A stretch of 64,000 nt of DNA from Candidatus Zixiibacteriota bacterium (GCA_024277855.1 JAJRUJ010000101.1:1-64000); one strand, 5' to 3'; shown: positions 19,973 through 29,528, numbered from the stretch's first letter. A program made the numbers and translations. The notes: generated by a model from the letters alone, not told the origin.

Positions 19973-21376
19973 ATGACCGACTACCGCACAGAAAAAGATT
20001 CACTCGGCGAAGTTAAAGTCCCCGCCGGTGCATACTACGGTGCGCAAACCAAACGTGCCGTCGATAATTTCCCGGTCTCCGGCCACAAACCCGCGTTCGG
20101 TTTTATCTGGGCCGGTGCGGCGGTCAAACGCGCGGCGGCAATTGTCCACCGTGACCTCAAACTCATCGGCGAAAAAGAGGTAGAGGCAATCATCGCCGCG
20201 GCAACCGAGGTCATGGACGGCAAATTAACCGATCAGTTCGTCGTCGATGTCTACCAGGCCGGCGCGGGTACCAGCCACAACATGAACTTAAACGAGGTCA
20301 TCGCCAACCGCGCGTTGGAAATTCTCGGACAGGGTCGCGGTGAATATTCGATTATCCATCCCAACGACCAGGTGAACATGGCGCAGTCGACCAATGACCT
20401 TATCCCGACGTCGTTGCGATTGTTTTGTCTCCGCGATGGGCAGCTTGTCCTCGATGCACTCGATAAAGTCGAAAGCGGTTTTCGGGATAAGGCGGAAGAG
20501 TTTCATAATGTCCTCAAGTCCGGCCGCACCCACCTGCAGGATGCCGTCCCGGTACGGCTGGGTCAGGAATTCGGCGGCTACGCCGAGGCGGTCAAACGCG
20601 CACGGCAAAAGATCGCCGCCGCGCGGGAAGCGTTGTTGGAAATCGGCCTCGGCGGCAGCGCGGCGGGCACCGGGTTGAATGTCCATCCGGAGTATCGCCC
20701 CCGGGTTACCAAAGCCCTGGGCGAGGTAACCGGATTCGAGTTACGGCAGGCGTCGGATTATTTTTGGGCGATGCAATCACTCGGCCCCTTAGTCGATTTT
20801 TCATCGGCGTTGCGCAACCTGGCCATCGAGCTATCGCGCATCATGAACGACCTGCGCTTGCTGGCTTCCGGCCCGACCACCGGTCTTAACGAGATTACCC
20901 TTCCGCCGGTGCAACCGGGATCGTCGATTATGCCAGGCAAGGTCAACCCGGTACTGGCCGAGATGATGAATATGGTCTGTTTTTCGGTAATCGGGTTTCA
21001 TGAATCGGTCGCCTGGGGCGCGGGTGCGGGCCAGTTGGAACTCAATGTGATGATGCCGCTGGTCGGCTACGCGGTTGGTGAGCAGATGAAAATCCTCACC
21101 GGCGGCTTAAATGCCTTTCATGACCGTTGCCTGACCGGGATCACTGCCAATGAAAACGACACCCGCAAATTCCTGGAAAAATCGCTCGGCCTGGTCACGG
21201 CGTTAAATCCGATCATCGGTTATGAAAAGGCGGCCGAGGTCGCCAAAGAATCACGCACGACCGGCCGGTCGATCAAAGAAATCATTTTGGAAAAGGGTTA
21301 CCTCACCGCCGAACAGATGGAGAAAGTGCTCGACCCGGCGAACCTGACCGAACCGGGCATCGCCGGCATTGATTGA
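19973..21376 (+). CDS. Class II fumarate hydratase or aspartate ammonia-lyase
   Basis: A 467-residue member of the aspartase/fumarase superfamily. It has all three conserved regions: SGRTHLQDAVPVRLGQEF, STNDLIPTSLR, and the signature loop GSSIMPGKVNP with its catalytic serine. TGAGTSHNMN-like QAGAGTSHNMNLNEV and HPNDQVNMAQS are also present. NPVLAEMMNMVC after the signature and GLNEITLPPVQPG lean towards aspartase, while the N-terminus (YRTEKDSLGEVKVPAGAYYGAQTKRA) fits either. Fumarase would serve the TCA cycle; aspartase would release fumarate and ammonia. Sequence alone does not settle it. Confidence 0.85.
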   Translation: MTDYRTEKDSLGEVKVPAGAYYGAQTKRAVDNFPVSGHKPAFGFIWAGAAVKRAAAIVHRDLKLIGEKEVEAIIAAATEVMDGKLTDQFVVDVYQAGAGTSHNMNLNEVIANRALEILGQGRGEYSIIHPNDQVNMAQSTNDLIPTSLRLFCLRDGQLVLDALDKVESGFRDKAEEFHNVLKSGRTHLQDAVPVRLGQEFGGYAEAVKRARQKIAAAREALLEIGLGGSAAGTGLNVHPEYRPRVTKALGEVTGFELRQASDYFWAMQSLGPLVDFSSALRNLAIELSRIMNDLRLLASGPTTGLNEITLPPVQPGSSIMPGKVNPVLAEMMNMVCFSVIGFHESVAWGAGAGQLELNVMMPLVGYAVGEQMKILTGGLNAFHDRCLTGITANENDTRKFLEKSLGLVTALNPIIGYEKAAEVAKESRTTGRSIKEIILEKGYLTAEQMEKVLDPANLTEPGIAGID

Positions 21377-21452
21377 TTTCAGATGGGGTACCCCACACCT
21401 CAAAGGGCGGAGGCCACTCTGCGGTGGGCATGAGTAGGACAGATCTTTTGTC

Positions 21453-21472
21453 ATTCCCGCGAAAGCGGGAAT
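21453..21472. repeat. REP-like inverted repeat ATTCCCGC-GAAA-GCGGGAAT
   Basis: A perfect 8-bp stem with a GAAA tetraloop, preceded by GTC and followed by CCAA. The ATTCCCGC/GCGGGAAT type is a widespread dispersed intergenic element in bacteria. The neighbouring 21384-21430 carries GGGGTACCCC and GGTGGGC repeat pieces. Confidence 0.75.
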
Positions 21473-21499
21473 CCAATTTGCTTTTGAAGAGGGGAAGAT

Positions 21500-21988
21500 A
21501 TGATGACACCTGCAAATAAAAATTTTGAACCGCGCACACCCTCCGAGTCGAGTACCGAAATGCTCGAACTGGTGCTGCCCAACGACACCAACAACCTCGA
21601 CAATCTGCTTGGCGGACGGTTGATGCACTGGATCGATATGGCGGCGGCAGCAGCGGCGCGCCGTCATTGCCGCCGGATCGCGGTGACTGCGGCGATGGAC
21701 TCGCTCAATTTTTTGCACCCGGTCCGGCGCGGCGAGCAGGTTGTGCTCAAGGCCTCAGTCAACCGGGCGTTTGGCTCATCCATGGAAGTCGGCGTGAAGG
21801 TTTTCTCCGAGGACACCGCGACCGGTGAGTTGTTCCACACCGCCAGCGCCTATCTTACATTTGTCGCCATCGGTGAAGACGGCCGCCCCAAACCGGCGCC
21901 GCCGATCAAACCGGAAACCGACGACGAAAAGCGCCGCTTCGAAGAAGCCGGCGCGCGCCGCGACGCCCGCCTCCAACACCGAAAATAG
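21500..21988 (+). CDS. Acyl-CoA thioesterase (hotdog fold, YciA/BACH type)
   Basis: A 162-residue single hotdog domain. Conserved features: N-terminal TEMLELVLPNDTNNLDNLLGGRLMHWIDMAAAAAARRH with the catalytic-site Asn/Asp, VTAAMDSLNFLHPVRRGEQVVLKASV, and a beta strand ending FHTASAYLTFVAI. It hydrolyses acyl-CoA to free acid and CoA; chain-length preference cannot be read. A charged C-terminal tail follows the domain. GAGGGGAAG is the ribosome binding site. Confidence 0.88.
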   Translation: MMTPANKNFEPRTPSESSTEMLELVLPNDTNNLDNLLGGRLMHWIDMAAAAAARRHCRRIAVTAAMDSLNFLHPVRRGEQVVLKASVNRAFGSSMEVGVKVFSEDTATGELFHTASAYLTFVAIGEDGRPKPAPPIKPETDDEKRRFEEAGARRDARLQHRK

Positions 21989-22053
21989 TTCTTATAAAGA
22001 ACTAAAATACGGTGGTTCTCTACCGATCAGCTTGTAGATAAGGATTCCTGTGA

Positions 22054-22105
22054 TCCTGACTCGCATCCCGCAATAGGCGGGCAAGCGGTCAGACACAAGT
22101 CAGGA
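22054..22105. repeat. Long imperfect hairpin, REP-like
   Basis: TCCTGACT (22054-22061) pairs with AGTCAGGA (22098-22105), and inside lies CCCGC/GGCGGG. It lies in the roughly 270-bp gap 21989-22259, which has no gene. Could be a dispersed repeat or a structured transcript end. Confidence 0.5.
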
Positions 22106-22204
22106 CCACACCATGTACCTATGGCACACGACTCAGGGTTGCTGACATACTTTGAAACCCGCCACAAGATTCTGCATGATTCCACAGCAAAGCTATGAAC
22201 CACC

Positions 22205-22234
22205 CAAAAAATGGCGCACCCGGAAGTGCGCCAT
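22205..22234 (-). terminator. Rho-independent terminator of the sat-apr operon
   Basis: ATGGCGCAC/GTGCGCCAT (22211-22219 with 22226-22234) with a 6-base loop. Read on the minus strand it is followed by a T-run (the A5 at 22206-22210). It lies just after the last minus-strand gene of the sat-apr cluster. Confidence 0.88.
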
Positions 22235-22259
22235 TGACGAACTCTATCTTGAATAACCG

Positions 22260-23087
22260 CTACTCGCGCGGGGTGGAGCGGGTGCGGATTTCGCTGACTT
22301 TGGCCTTTTTAACCTCTTCTTTGATTGTCATCGTCTTCTCGCCGTAAATCGAGAATTTGATCCAGTCACAACCGAACCTGAACAACTCGACATCGTCGGT
22401 TTTTAACTTTTCTTTCAAACTGTCGGCGATTTCGAACTTGTCGAAGAAGGTGCTGTCGAAGAGGAAACGCCGGAACTTGTCGATGTTGTAGCAAACCAGG
22501 TGGAACATCTCCATCTTTTCCGGGGAAAGTTCGCCGCCTTTGACATAAAAATCGTGCAGCGTGATCTCTTTGTAGAGCCGGCCGATTTCGTCGTACTCTT
22601 TGATCCCCTGACCTTCGATCCAACCCTCGACCGACTGCTCGCCTTGTTCGCCAAATCCTTTACAGACATCCTCTTTCATCAAAAAATAAAACTCTTCCTC
22701 TTCGACGGCACCCTCTTTAGGTGAGGCCAGCCCCAAGGGGTACATCCGGCAGGACCAGGGTCGATCGGCGTAGACACTGCAACCGTCCTCGGTATTGAAT
22801 GGGCATTTTTTCTTCTCGTCGGTCATCTTGAGCAGGATCACCGGGTATTTCTGTTTCTGGTCAAACGGTGAGAGGGTGTATTTTTGCAAAAATACCTGCG
22901 ATGAAATCCCGAGATGGTTTTTCAGCCGGATGATGTCGTAGGGCGTCAGAAAAATGTTCACATCGCCACAGCAGTCATTAAAGCAGGGGACGTCCTTGTG
23001 ACAGCGAAAGGTAAAGACGTCTTTTTCGGAGAGCCGTGGGTATTGCGACAGGATTTCTTTTTTAAGATTGTCCATCTCTTCTTTCAT
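22260..23087 (-). CDS. YkgJ family cysteine-cluster (Fe-S/zinc-binding) protein
   Basis: A 275-residue protein with the CxxxCCx8CxxxC-like pattern of the YkgJ/FliB family: FRCHKDVPCFNDCCG near residue 26, then KKCPFNTEDGCSVYADRPWSCRMYPLG near residue 100. The cysteines probably bind a metal cluster. I use ATG 23087, preceded by GGAGG, rather than the long non-homologous upstream frame. It is the last gene behind aprA, suggesting a link to sulfur metabolism or cofactor maturation, but its function is unknown. Confidence 0.82.
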   Translation of the reverse strand: MKEEMDNLKKEILSQYPRLSEKDVFTFRCHKDVPCFNDCCGDVNIFLTPYDIIRLKNHLGISSQVFLQKYTLSPFDQKQKYPVILLKMTDEKKKCPFNTEDGCSVYADRPWSCRMYPLGLASPKEGAVEEEEFYFLMKEDVCKGFGEQGEQSVEGWIEGQGIKEYDEIGRLYKEITLHDFYVKGGELSPEKMEMFHLVCYNIDKFRRFLFDSTFFDKFEIADSLKEKLKTDDVELFRFGCDWIKFSIYGEKTMTIKEEVKKAKVSEIRTRSTPRE

Positions 23088-23157
23088 GGTCCGTTCCTCC
23101 GGCTCCCCGATTGCGTGCTCGGATTGGTTGCTGCTTTGGCTCGTGTCCCGACAGCGA

Positions 23158-23427
23158 TCAGTCGGGGATGATATCGGCGCGCAGGGCACGGCTCGACCAG
23201 ATCGGCAACGGGCCGGACTCTCCGTTCGACGGGTTATACCGCCAACGATACGATGCGCGGACATTATAGTTCTGCATCATCTGCTCCCAGCCCTTTTTGT
23301 AGTACGGGCACTCGTCGTTGAAACAGACGAGCTGGGTGACATTACCCCAGGTTGAATCGGCAGGGGCAGCCCACTTTTTCATCGCCTCATTGCAATGAGG
23401 GCAGTTCTTACTGAGTTTGTCGGTCAT
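23158..23427 (-). CDS. Small zinc-ribbon (Ogr/Delta-like) protein in the sat-apr cluster
   Basis: An 89-residue protein with a CPHC...CFNDEC zinc ribbon in its first 45 residues, then an aromatic-rich tail (YYKKGWEQMMQNYNVRASYRWRYNP). Similar zinc-ribbon ORFs follow aprA in some sulfate reducers, which is from memory and not checked. The start is uncertain: an in-frame ATG also exists upstream at 23454. It may be a regulator or an assembly factor. Confidence 0.65.
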   Translation of the reverse strand: MTDKLSKNCPHCNEAMKKWAAPADSTWGNVTQLVCFNDECPYYKKGWEQMMQNYNVRASYRWRYNPSNGESGPLPIWSSRALRADIIPD

Positions 23428-23558
23428 GGCATCCACATTTCGGCTTATGTTCATGTAGCCGATATACGCCTTTTGTTTCGGAAAATTTGTCCCCCAGACC
23501 GCCAAGCGGCCTGGGGGACTGTATTACCGGGATATTCTGACAAGCTGAGAACCCACAA

Positions 23559-25439
23559 TTAATAGATAGCGTGGATCGGGCGCTTGATCATTTCCCATTC
23601 ACCGGTTTTTGGATCGACCTTGCAATTGGCAAAGACTTTCCACTCGTCCTTCATCGTCGGCGTGTCCGAACGGAAGTAGTAACCCGGCCAGCGGGTCTCT
23701 TCACGGAAAAGGATCGTGCGCATGTGGGCTTCGGCCTGCCACATGCGGTGGATGTTTTCCCAACAGCGCATCAGCTCGTGCAAATCCGCCGCCGCGAGGT
23801 TCGCCGAATCTTCCTTCAGGAAGGTCATCAGTTCCATGCCCTTCGTCAGCAGAGATTTGTTGGTCGAGAATTGGGCAGTCACCCCACCAACATACTCGTC
23901 CATCATTTTCTGCAGACGGAACATGAACATCTTCGGCTTGATGTAGTTCGGATTGATCTCGGGATCGGATGAACCGTCCTTGTGTTCCTCAAACAGATCG
24001 AGCGGCTTGAGGATTTCGGCCTTCATCGCCTCGAGAGCGGCGGCGTCATAGTTGAGCGACGGTTTTTCTTCGACGATGTAGCGGACTGCGCTCTTGGCGG
24101 CGATCCGGCCTTCTGCGTGTGAGCCGGAAGAGAACTTGTGGCTCGAGGCGCCGGAGGCGTCACCCGCACAGAAGATGCCCTTGACCGTGGACATGCATTC
24201 GTAGCCCCAGAAGTAGTCGGACTTGGTCGCGTCGGTCTGCAGATCTTCCGGACCGGAAAGCCAGGCGCCGGAGGCGCCGGAGTGCGAGCCGATAAAGTAC
24301 GGTTCAGCCGCGGCGATTTCGGAGCTCCGTTCCTCCGGTGCGGTGTTGGTCGCCGCCCAGAGGATCGCCTGCGAGATGGTCATATCGAGGAAGTCTTCCC
24401 AGGCCTCGGATTCAAGCTCTTTCATTTTCTTCTTGTAGGCCTTTGCGTCCGGCGACTCGTCGGCGATTTTCTTGATCGCTTCTTCGGTCCGCATGTAAAT
24501 GGGGCCTAAGCCGTCCATCACATCGAGGAGCATCAGCCAATTACGCAGGTTGGCTGGGACGGGTTTGACCTTACCGTACGGCACCCATTTTTCGAGCTCA
24601 TCCCGACGGGTTTGCATATAGGCCTCGCCCTTGGCGTTGGTGGCACGGGACTTAAACAGCAGGAACCATGCGCCGACCGGGCCGTAAGCGTCTTTGAAGC
24701 GCACCGGGATAAAACGGACTTCCTGGCAGGTCATCTCGGCACCGGCTTTGAGCGTGAAGTAAGCCGAGGAGCCGGAGTTCCACGGCGGGTACCACGCGCG
24801 GCCCAGACCTTCACCGGCCGAACGCGGTTTGAAGACGTGCACCGCGCCGCCGAGAGCGACGATCGTGGCTTTGGCCTTGAAGATATAGAACTTGTTTTCG
24901 CGGACGGAAAAACCGACCGCCCCCGCGCACTTGTCGCCGTCCATGATCGGGCCAACGATGAAGACGCGTTCGTAGATGTTGTCGTTGCCGATTGCGTTCT
25001 TGGCCGCTTCCGCGACGACGACCTTGTAGGACTCGCCGTTGATCATCAGCTGCCAGCGACCTTCGTGCACGTAATTGCCGTCGGCGTCTTTCCAGATCGG
25101 CAGGCCCCATTTTTCAAAAAGGTGCACGGTGGAATCGACGTGGCGGGCAATGTTGGCCACGAGGTCTTCACGGGTGACCCCCATCAGGTCGTTGCGAACA
25201 TAGGCAACATAGTCCTCGAGTGTGTTCTTGCCGGATTTGAGGTCGACATACTGGTTAATGGCCGACAAACCCATGGCCACCGCGCCTGAACGATCCACGG
25301 CCGCTTTATCGACCATGGTGACTTTCAGGTTATTCTTCTTGGCCCAATACGCGCCTTCCACCGCCGCGCCGCAGGCCGCCATGCCTCCCCCGACGATTAA
25401 CAGGTCGGTTGAGACTTCGATAGTTTCAAAATTCGCCAT
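23559..25439 (-). CDS. aprA: Adenylylsulfate reductase alpha subunit
   Basis: A 626-residue FAD subunit of APS reductase, catalysing APS + 2e- to sulfite + AMP (reversible). The N-terminal dinucleotide motif LLIVGGGMAACGAAVEGAYWAKK, the FAD-contact region VDKAAVDRSGAVAMGLSAIN and the domain GDASGASSHKFSSGSHAEGRIAAKSAVRYI are all present. Length is normal. It acts in the cytoplasm with AprB. It lies 15 bp after aprB, with AGGGAGGTTG before the ATG. Confidence 0.96.
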   Translation of the reverse strand: MANFETIEVSTDLLIVGGGMAACGAAVEGAYWAKKNNLKVTMVDKAAVDRSGAVAMGLSAINQYVDLKSGKNTLEDYVAYVRNDLMGVTREDLVANIARHVDSTVHLFEKWGLPIWKDADGNYVHEGRWQLMINGESYKVVVAEAAKNAIGNDNIYERVFIVGPIMDGDKCAGAVGFSVRENKFYIFKAKATIVALGGAVHVFKPRSAGEGLGRAWYPPWNSGSSAYFTLKAGAEMTCQEVRFIPVRFKDAYGPVGAWFLLFKSRATNAKGEAYMQTRRDELEKWVPYGKVKPVPANLRNWLMLLDVMDGLGPIYMRTEEAIKKIADESPDAKAYKKKMKELESEAWEDFLDMTISQAILWAATNTAPEERSSEIAAAEPYFIGSHSGASGAWLSGPEDLQTDATKSDYFWGYECMSTVKGIFCAGDASGASSHKFSSGSHAEGRIAAKSAVRYIVEEKPSLNYDAAALEAMKAEILKPLDLFEEHKDGSSDPEINPNYIKPKMFMFRLQKMMDEYVGGVTAQFSTNKSLLTKGMELMTFLKEDSANLAAADLHELMRCWENIHRMWQAEAHMRTILFREETRWPGYYFRSDTPTMKDEWKVFANCKVDPKTGEWEMIKRPIHAIY

Positions 25440-25454
25440 CTTGGAACAACCTCC

Positions 25455-25889
25455 CTACTTCGCCTGGAATTCGGTTTCACACGAACCCGGTTCGGTGAAC
25501 AACAGCGGGCTCTTCAGATCTTCGGTTCCGGTTTCGTAACCGCCGTCAGGAACAGCGGAACCTTCCGCAGTGGTCCGGATCGGGAATTTGAAGCGCTTAA
25601 GTGTCCCGTTACGGAATTTGACCGTCCACATAATCGAATCGGTGCTCCGCATCGGGGAAACCGTGGCGCCCATCGGCACAAAGTCGGCATAGCCGCGAAC
25701 TTCAATGGCCTGGGTCGGGCAAATCTTGACACAATTGTAACATTCCCAGCACATTTCCGGTTCGCAGTTGTATGCCTTCATCAGGTCCTTATTCAGGACC
25801 ATCAGGTCGTTCGGGCAAATGTGCTGGCAGGCGGTCTTGTCCAGCGCCTTGCAACCGTCACACTTGTCCGGAATCACATAACTCGGCAT
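25455..25889 (-). CDS. aprB: Adenylylsulfate reductase beta subunit
   Basis: A 144-residue iron-sulfur subunit with two 4Fe-4S sites, CDGCKALDKTACQHICP and CWECYNCVKICP, followed by the characteristic C-terminal tail that wraps around AprA. It passes electrons to the AprA flavin. The tail is complete (ends TEFQAK), which suggests a normal heterodimer. The gene lies between sat and aprA. Confidence 0.96.
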   Translation of the reverse strand: MPSYVIPDKCDGCKALDKTACQHICPNDLMVLNKDLMKAYNCEPEMCWECYNCVKICPTQAIEVRGYADFVPMGATVSPMRSTDSIMWTVKFRNGTLKRFKFPIRTTAEGSAVPDGGYETGTEDLKSPLLFTEPGSCETEFQAK

Positions 25890-25921
25890 GTTTGACCTCC
25901 ATATACGTTAATTTTGTTTCG

Positions 25922-27151
25922 TTATTTCTTCGTTTCACCGGTGGCAAACTTGTGCATTTTCACTTCGACTTTATCTTCTTCTTTCAGACCGCCATAGTAT
26001 TTGCGCAGGATTTTTAATACCTCCGGGCGGCTGAATTCCGCGGGAACGTCCCCGCCCTCGGAAAGCGATTTGCGCAACGCGGTTCCCGAGAGGAAAAGAC
26101 GGTCTTCTTTTTTGTGGGGGCAGGTTTTCATCGAGGCCATGCCGCCGCATTTGTAACACCAGAACGTCCAGTCAATCGGCAGCATCTTGCACAGGAGTGC
26201 GCCGTCCCAGAGTTCGTGGAAAATATTCTGGGCGTCGAACGGGCCGTAATATTCGCCGACACCGGCATGATCGCGGCCGATGATCATGTGCGAACAACCA
26301 AAGTTCTGGCGGAAAAGGGCGTGGAGCAACGCTTCCCGCGGACCGGCATAACGCATGTCCAGCGGATAACCGCCGGTGAGTACGCGGCTTTTGTCGAAAT
26401 ACAATTCAACGAGTGTATTGATGCAGTCGACACGGACCTCGGCGGGAATGTCGCCGGGTTTGAGTTTGCCGATGAGCTGGTGGATGTAGAGCCCGTCGGA
26501 AACCTCCAGGGCGATCTTGGCCAGGTACTCATGCGAGCGGTGCATCGGGTTGCGCAACTGCAACGCCGCGATGGTGGTCCAACCCCGGTCTTCGAAAACC
26601 TTGCGGCTTTCCGCCGGACGCTGATACAGATCGGGAAATTCCTTGGGAAAATACGATTCGGAGAGCACTTTCACCGGGCCACCGACATTATACTTCTTCT
26701 GGTCCATGACCATCTTGACCCCCGGGTGTTCCCGGTCGGCGGTCGTGTAAACATGCTTACATTCAAATTCCCGATCGATCTCATAGCACTCGTCGACTTT
26801 CATCGTGCCCATGATCTCGTCGGTTTCTCCGGAGATAAGGCAGATTTCAGTTCCCGGAGCGAGCTTCTCGTCGACTGAGAGGGTGATCGGGATCGGCCAG
26901 AAAGTGCCGTCGGTCATCTTCATCTCGGCACAGACACCTTTCCAGTCATCTTTGCCCATAAAACCGGTCAGTGGAGTAAAACCGCCGATACCCAACATAA
27001 TCAGGTCGCCGGTTTCGCGGGACGACATTACGATTTTGGGCAGCTCTCCGGCGCGCTTGAGTTCTGTGTTGCGTTCCGCGCCTTCCAAGAGCAGGGGCAT
27101 TAACCCTTTGCCTCCGTGAGGAGGAATTAATTTTGCTCTAGCCATGCTCAC
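25922..27151 (-). CDS. sat: Sulfate adenylyltransferase (ATP sulfurylase)
   Basis: A 409-residue enzyme forming APS from ATP and sulfate, or making ATP in the reverse direction. Motifs: [30 protein letters not shown] and the C-terminal zinc-binding [32 protein letters not shown] typical of dissimilatory Sat. GGGAG precedes the ATG. It heads the sat-aprB-aprA-zinc ribbon-ykgJ operon. A structured leader lies upstream. Confidence 0.96.
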   Translation of the reverse strand: MSMARAKLIPPHGGKGLMPLLLEGAERNTELKRAGELPKIVMSSRETGDLIMLGIGGFTPLTGFMGKDDWKGVCAEMKMTDGTFWPIPITLSVDEKLAPGTEICLISGETDEIMGTMKVDECYEIDREFECKHVYTTADREHPGVKMVMDQKKYNVGGPVKVLSESYFPKEFPDLYQRPAESRKVFEDRGWTTIAALQLRNPMHRSHEYLAKIALEVSDGLYIHQLIGKLKPGDIPAEVRVDCINTLVELYFDKSRVLTGGYPLDMRYAGPREALLHALFRQNFGCSHMIIGRDHAGVGEYYGPFDAQNIFHELWDGALLCKMLPIDWTFWCYKCGGMASMKTCPHKKEDRLFLSGTALRKSLSEGGDVPAEFSRPEVLKILRKYYGGLKEEDKVEVKMHKFATGETKK

Positions 27152-27217
27152 TCCCTTTGGGAATCATACTTTGGATCGAATTATGACCGCTGAGTTACCT
27201 CACGCAGAACGTCTGAC

Positions 27218-27299
27218 CCAGGGAGGCTGCAGGCCCTCGTCCCCGATGTCTGCGTTTGCTTTATGTGACTTACATTATCCTTTCGGTTTGCCTCCCTGG
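27218..27299 (-). promoter_or_regulatory. Structured 5' leader of the sat operon (candidate cis-regulatory RNA)
   Basis: On the sat (minus) strand a perfect 10-bp pairing CCAGGGAGGC with GCCTCCCTGG encloses 62 bases and ends 66 bases before the sat start codon. Inside lie CCGAAAGG (GNRA-like loop), an AUGU/ACAU hairpin and GGGCC/GGCC-type pairing options. The closed-domain shape is typical of riboswitch aptamers. I do not recognise a known class. There is no T-run after it, so it is not simply a terminator. Confidence 0.45.
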
Positions 27300-28099
27300 T
27301 TTTCGCCAAATAACTACGAAAACGGGACATTGTTGTCAAGCCCGTTTTGTCATAAAATTGTTATTATATTCACAAAATACCCCTAAATATCTGGTAACAG
27401 GAAAATCACGATTCATCAATCCCCGTGGTGATCGGCGCCCGTCAATAATACTGGCGTTTCTATTGTAGCTATCGACTGATTCAGGGGACAATTCAGAGAT
27501 TTCGGGTAGTATTTGTCACCTTTAAACACTCGATTTCGGTGTGAAATATTGACCTGATATGTCATAATCCATTTGTAGAGACGAAAGCCGGACCAATTAT
27601 GACAAAATGTTGTCGATAAGCGAGTAAGAGGCAGATGACAGGGCAAGAGATTTGCTTGAATTACGCCGGAGAGCGGTGACACCCGATACTCCCAGGTTGA
27701 ATTATTTCGCCCGGTTACGCGCATTGAACCCATATAGTTACAAAGAGGAGTTTTAATGTTCCATTATGAGTGAGAAATGCCGATAATCTATAATGGAAAT
27801 AGTCGATAATGGCCCGGGTCATTGGCGGGTTATTCACCGGGAGGATGTACGCCAACTTGACAATGTTTTAGGGATATTTGTGAATTCAATAACATCACCG
27901 TTGACAACCCGGACGGTCGGTTCTATACTCCACACTGGTAATCCGGCCACTTCCGGCATAATCAGCATGTCCGCCGGGTGATGGTGGCGGGTCGAACCGG
28001 TTTAGGGAGTAACCTGCGAACATGCCGGACCTTGAGGCCGCGATTCGGAGCCCCAATTGATCCGGAACGACGCAGGTGGTCTTGCTCAGGAGCGGTGAT
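27300..28099. other. Long intergenic region between sat and qmoC
   Basis: About 800 bp without a gene I can support and with no trace of qmoA or qmoB. It holds an inverted repeat TTCCATTAT (27759-27767)/ATAATGGAA (27790-27798). GAGGAG followed by ATG at 27756 reads only five codons. Promoters for both divergent operons must be here. Confidence 0.5.
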
Positions 28100-29272
28100 A
28101 TGGCTGAAGCTCAAACTGTTATGCCGGACGTTGGTTTCATTCGCAGCGTGCGGCGCAACGGCGGTGACACACTCAAGAAGTGCTACCAGTGCGCCACTTG
28201 TTCGGTGGCGTGTGAACTCTCGCCCGAAGATGAGCCATTCCCCCGCAAGGAAATGCTCTGGGCGGGCTGGGGACAGAAAGACCGGCTGATCAGCGATCCG
28301 GATGTCTGGCTCTGTCACCAGTGCAATGATTGCACCACGCGTTGCCCGCGCGGCGCGCGGCCGGGCGATGTCCTTGCGGCCATCCGCACCTACGTGTATG
28401 AGAATTTTTCTTTTCCCAAATTCATGGGGAAGGCATTAGCCAACCCGGGCGCCTTGCCGTGGTTGTTTTTGCTGCCGATTGTGGTGATCCTGGCCGGCAT
28501 CTATTTTACCGCGCCGCGGACGGTAACCGGCGAGTTTACCTTCGTGACCACGTCGATAATCGATTTTAATATCTTCATGCCGCATACGTCAGTCGATGTG
28601 CTCTTTGTGTTCGGGAATATCATGATTTTCAGTTTTGCCGCGGTGGCGTTTAAACGGTTCTGGGACGCTTTGCAGGCGTCCGGCCGTCCGGTGAAACTTG
28701 GCTTTATCACCGCACTGATCATGACGATCAAGGAAATCCTGACCCACGAGAAATTCAACAAATGCGTCACCAACAAACCGCGCAAGATCGCGCACATGAT
28801 TCTGTTCTATGGGTTCCTCGGTGCAATGGCTACCACTGGACTGGTTTTCCTTTTCATTTTTGTCCCCCATTATCTGCATTTGCTGGGGTTAGAATCACTC
28901 CATCCATTTTTCCAGCTTCCGCTTGACCTCCCGCATCCGGTTAAGTTTCTCGGGGCGATATCCGGTGTATTGCTGTTAGTCGGCGGGGTGATGCTGCTCA
29001 CGCGGCGCTGGGGGAATAAAGATGAAGTCGGCGCCAATGGATATACCGACTACCTGTTTTTGTATATAATTACCCTGGCCGGGCTTTCCGGAGTCCTGGC
29101 CTGGCTGATGCGCTATACCGGACTGCCGATGCTGGCCTATGCGAATTACTTCCTGCACCTGGTGTTTGTCTATTTCCTGTTGTGGTATATGCCGTATTCG
29201 AAATTCGCCCATATGATCTATCGCACGCTGGCAATCGTCCACGCCAAACAGGTGGGACGGGAAGCGCGCTGA
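28100..29272 (+). CDS. qmoC: QmoC-type membrane Fe-S/heme oxidoreductase subunit
   Basis: A 390-residue fusion of an HdrC-like ferredoxin domain (CYQCATCSVACEL and CHQCNDCTTRCPRGARPGD, about residues 27-95) with a NarI/HdrE-like membrane domain of about six helices holding histidines for heme b. In sulfate reducers QmoABC passes electrons from menaquinol to AprBA. Here only the C subunit is adjacent, divergent from sat-aprBA. The start MAEAQTV was chosen for CAGGAG upstream. An HdrBC-linked paralogue remains possible. Confidence 0.87.
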   Translation: MAEAQTVMPDVGFIRSVRRNGGDTLKKCYQCATCSVACELSPEDEPFPRKEMLWAGWGQKDRLISDPDVWLCHQCNDCTTRCPRGARPGDVLAAIRTYVYENFSFPKFMGKALANPGALPWLFLLPIVVILAGIYFTAPRTVTGEFTFVTTSIIDFNIFMPHTSVDVLFVFGNIMIFSFAAVAFKRFWDALQASGRPVKLGFITALIMTIKEILTHEKFNKCVTNKPRKIAHMILFYGFLGAMATTGLVFLFIFVPHYLHLLGLESLHPFFQLPLDLPHPVKFLGAISGVLLLVGGVMLLTRRWGNKDEVGANGYTDYLFLYIITLAGLSGVLAWLMRYTGLPMLAYANYFLHLVFVYFLLWYMPYSKFAHMIYRTLAIVHAKQVGREAR

Positions 29273-29315
29273 TCAGCTTTGCCCATAACCTCGTGTTTTA
29301 GTACAAACACGTCCC

Positions 29316-29349
29316 CCGGCGGCGCCTCAACGGCTGCCGCCGGTTTTTT
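29316..29349 (+). terminator. Rho-independent terminator after qmoC
   Basis: CCGGCGGC/GCCGCCGG (29316-29323 with 29336-29343) is followed by six T residues. A second small hairpin CGTGTTT/AAACACG lies directly upstream (29292-29311). Confidence 0.9.
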
Positions 29350-29528
29350 ATCCGGTATTTTTGCGGTCACCGCCTTGCCTGACAGCCGATTGGGCCGTAT
29401 GTTCTGTGTGAGATGTTTGTTCAGAGCCAGCCACCGGCTCGGCGGCGCCGGTCTGTGAGCGCCGCGCAGGGTTGGTCTGTCGCAATGGAGCGGACTGCTG
29501 GAAGAATCTAACCGGAAGGAGCAAGACC

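Noticed and set aside
27756-27773. A five-codon leader peptide (MFHYE) after GAGGAG upstream of qmoC
   Set aside because: Too short and without attenuator-like structure; could be chance.
29472-29528. TTG at 29472 as the start of the RRM protein
   Set aside because: It adds 19 residues with no similarity to RRM proteins, and the Shine-Dalgarno sequence lies within it, just before the ATT.
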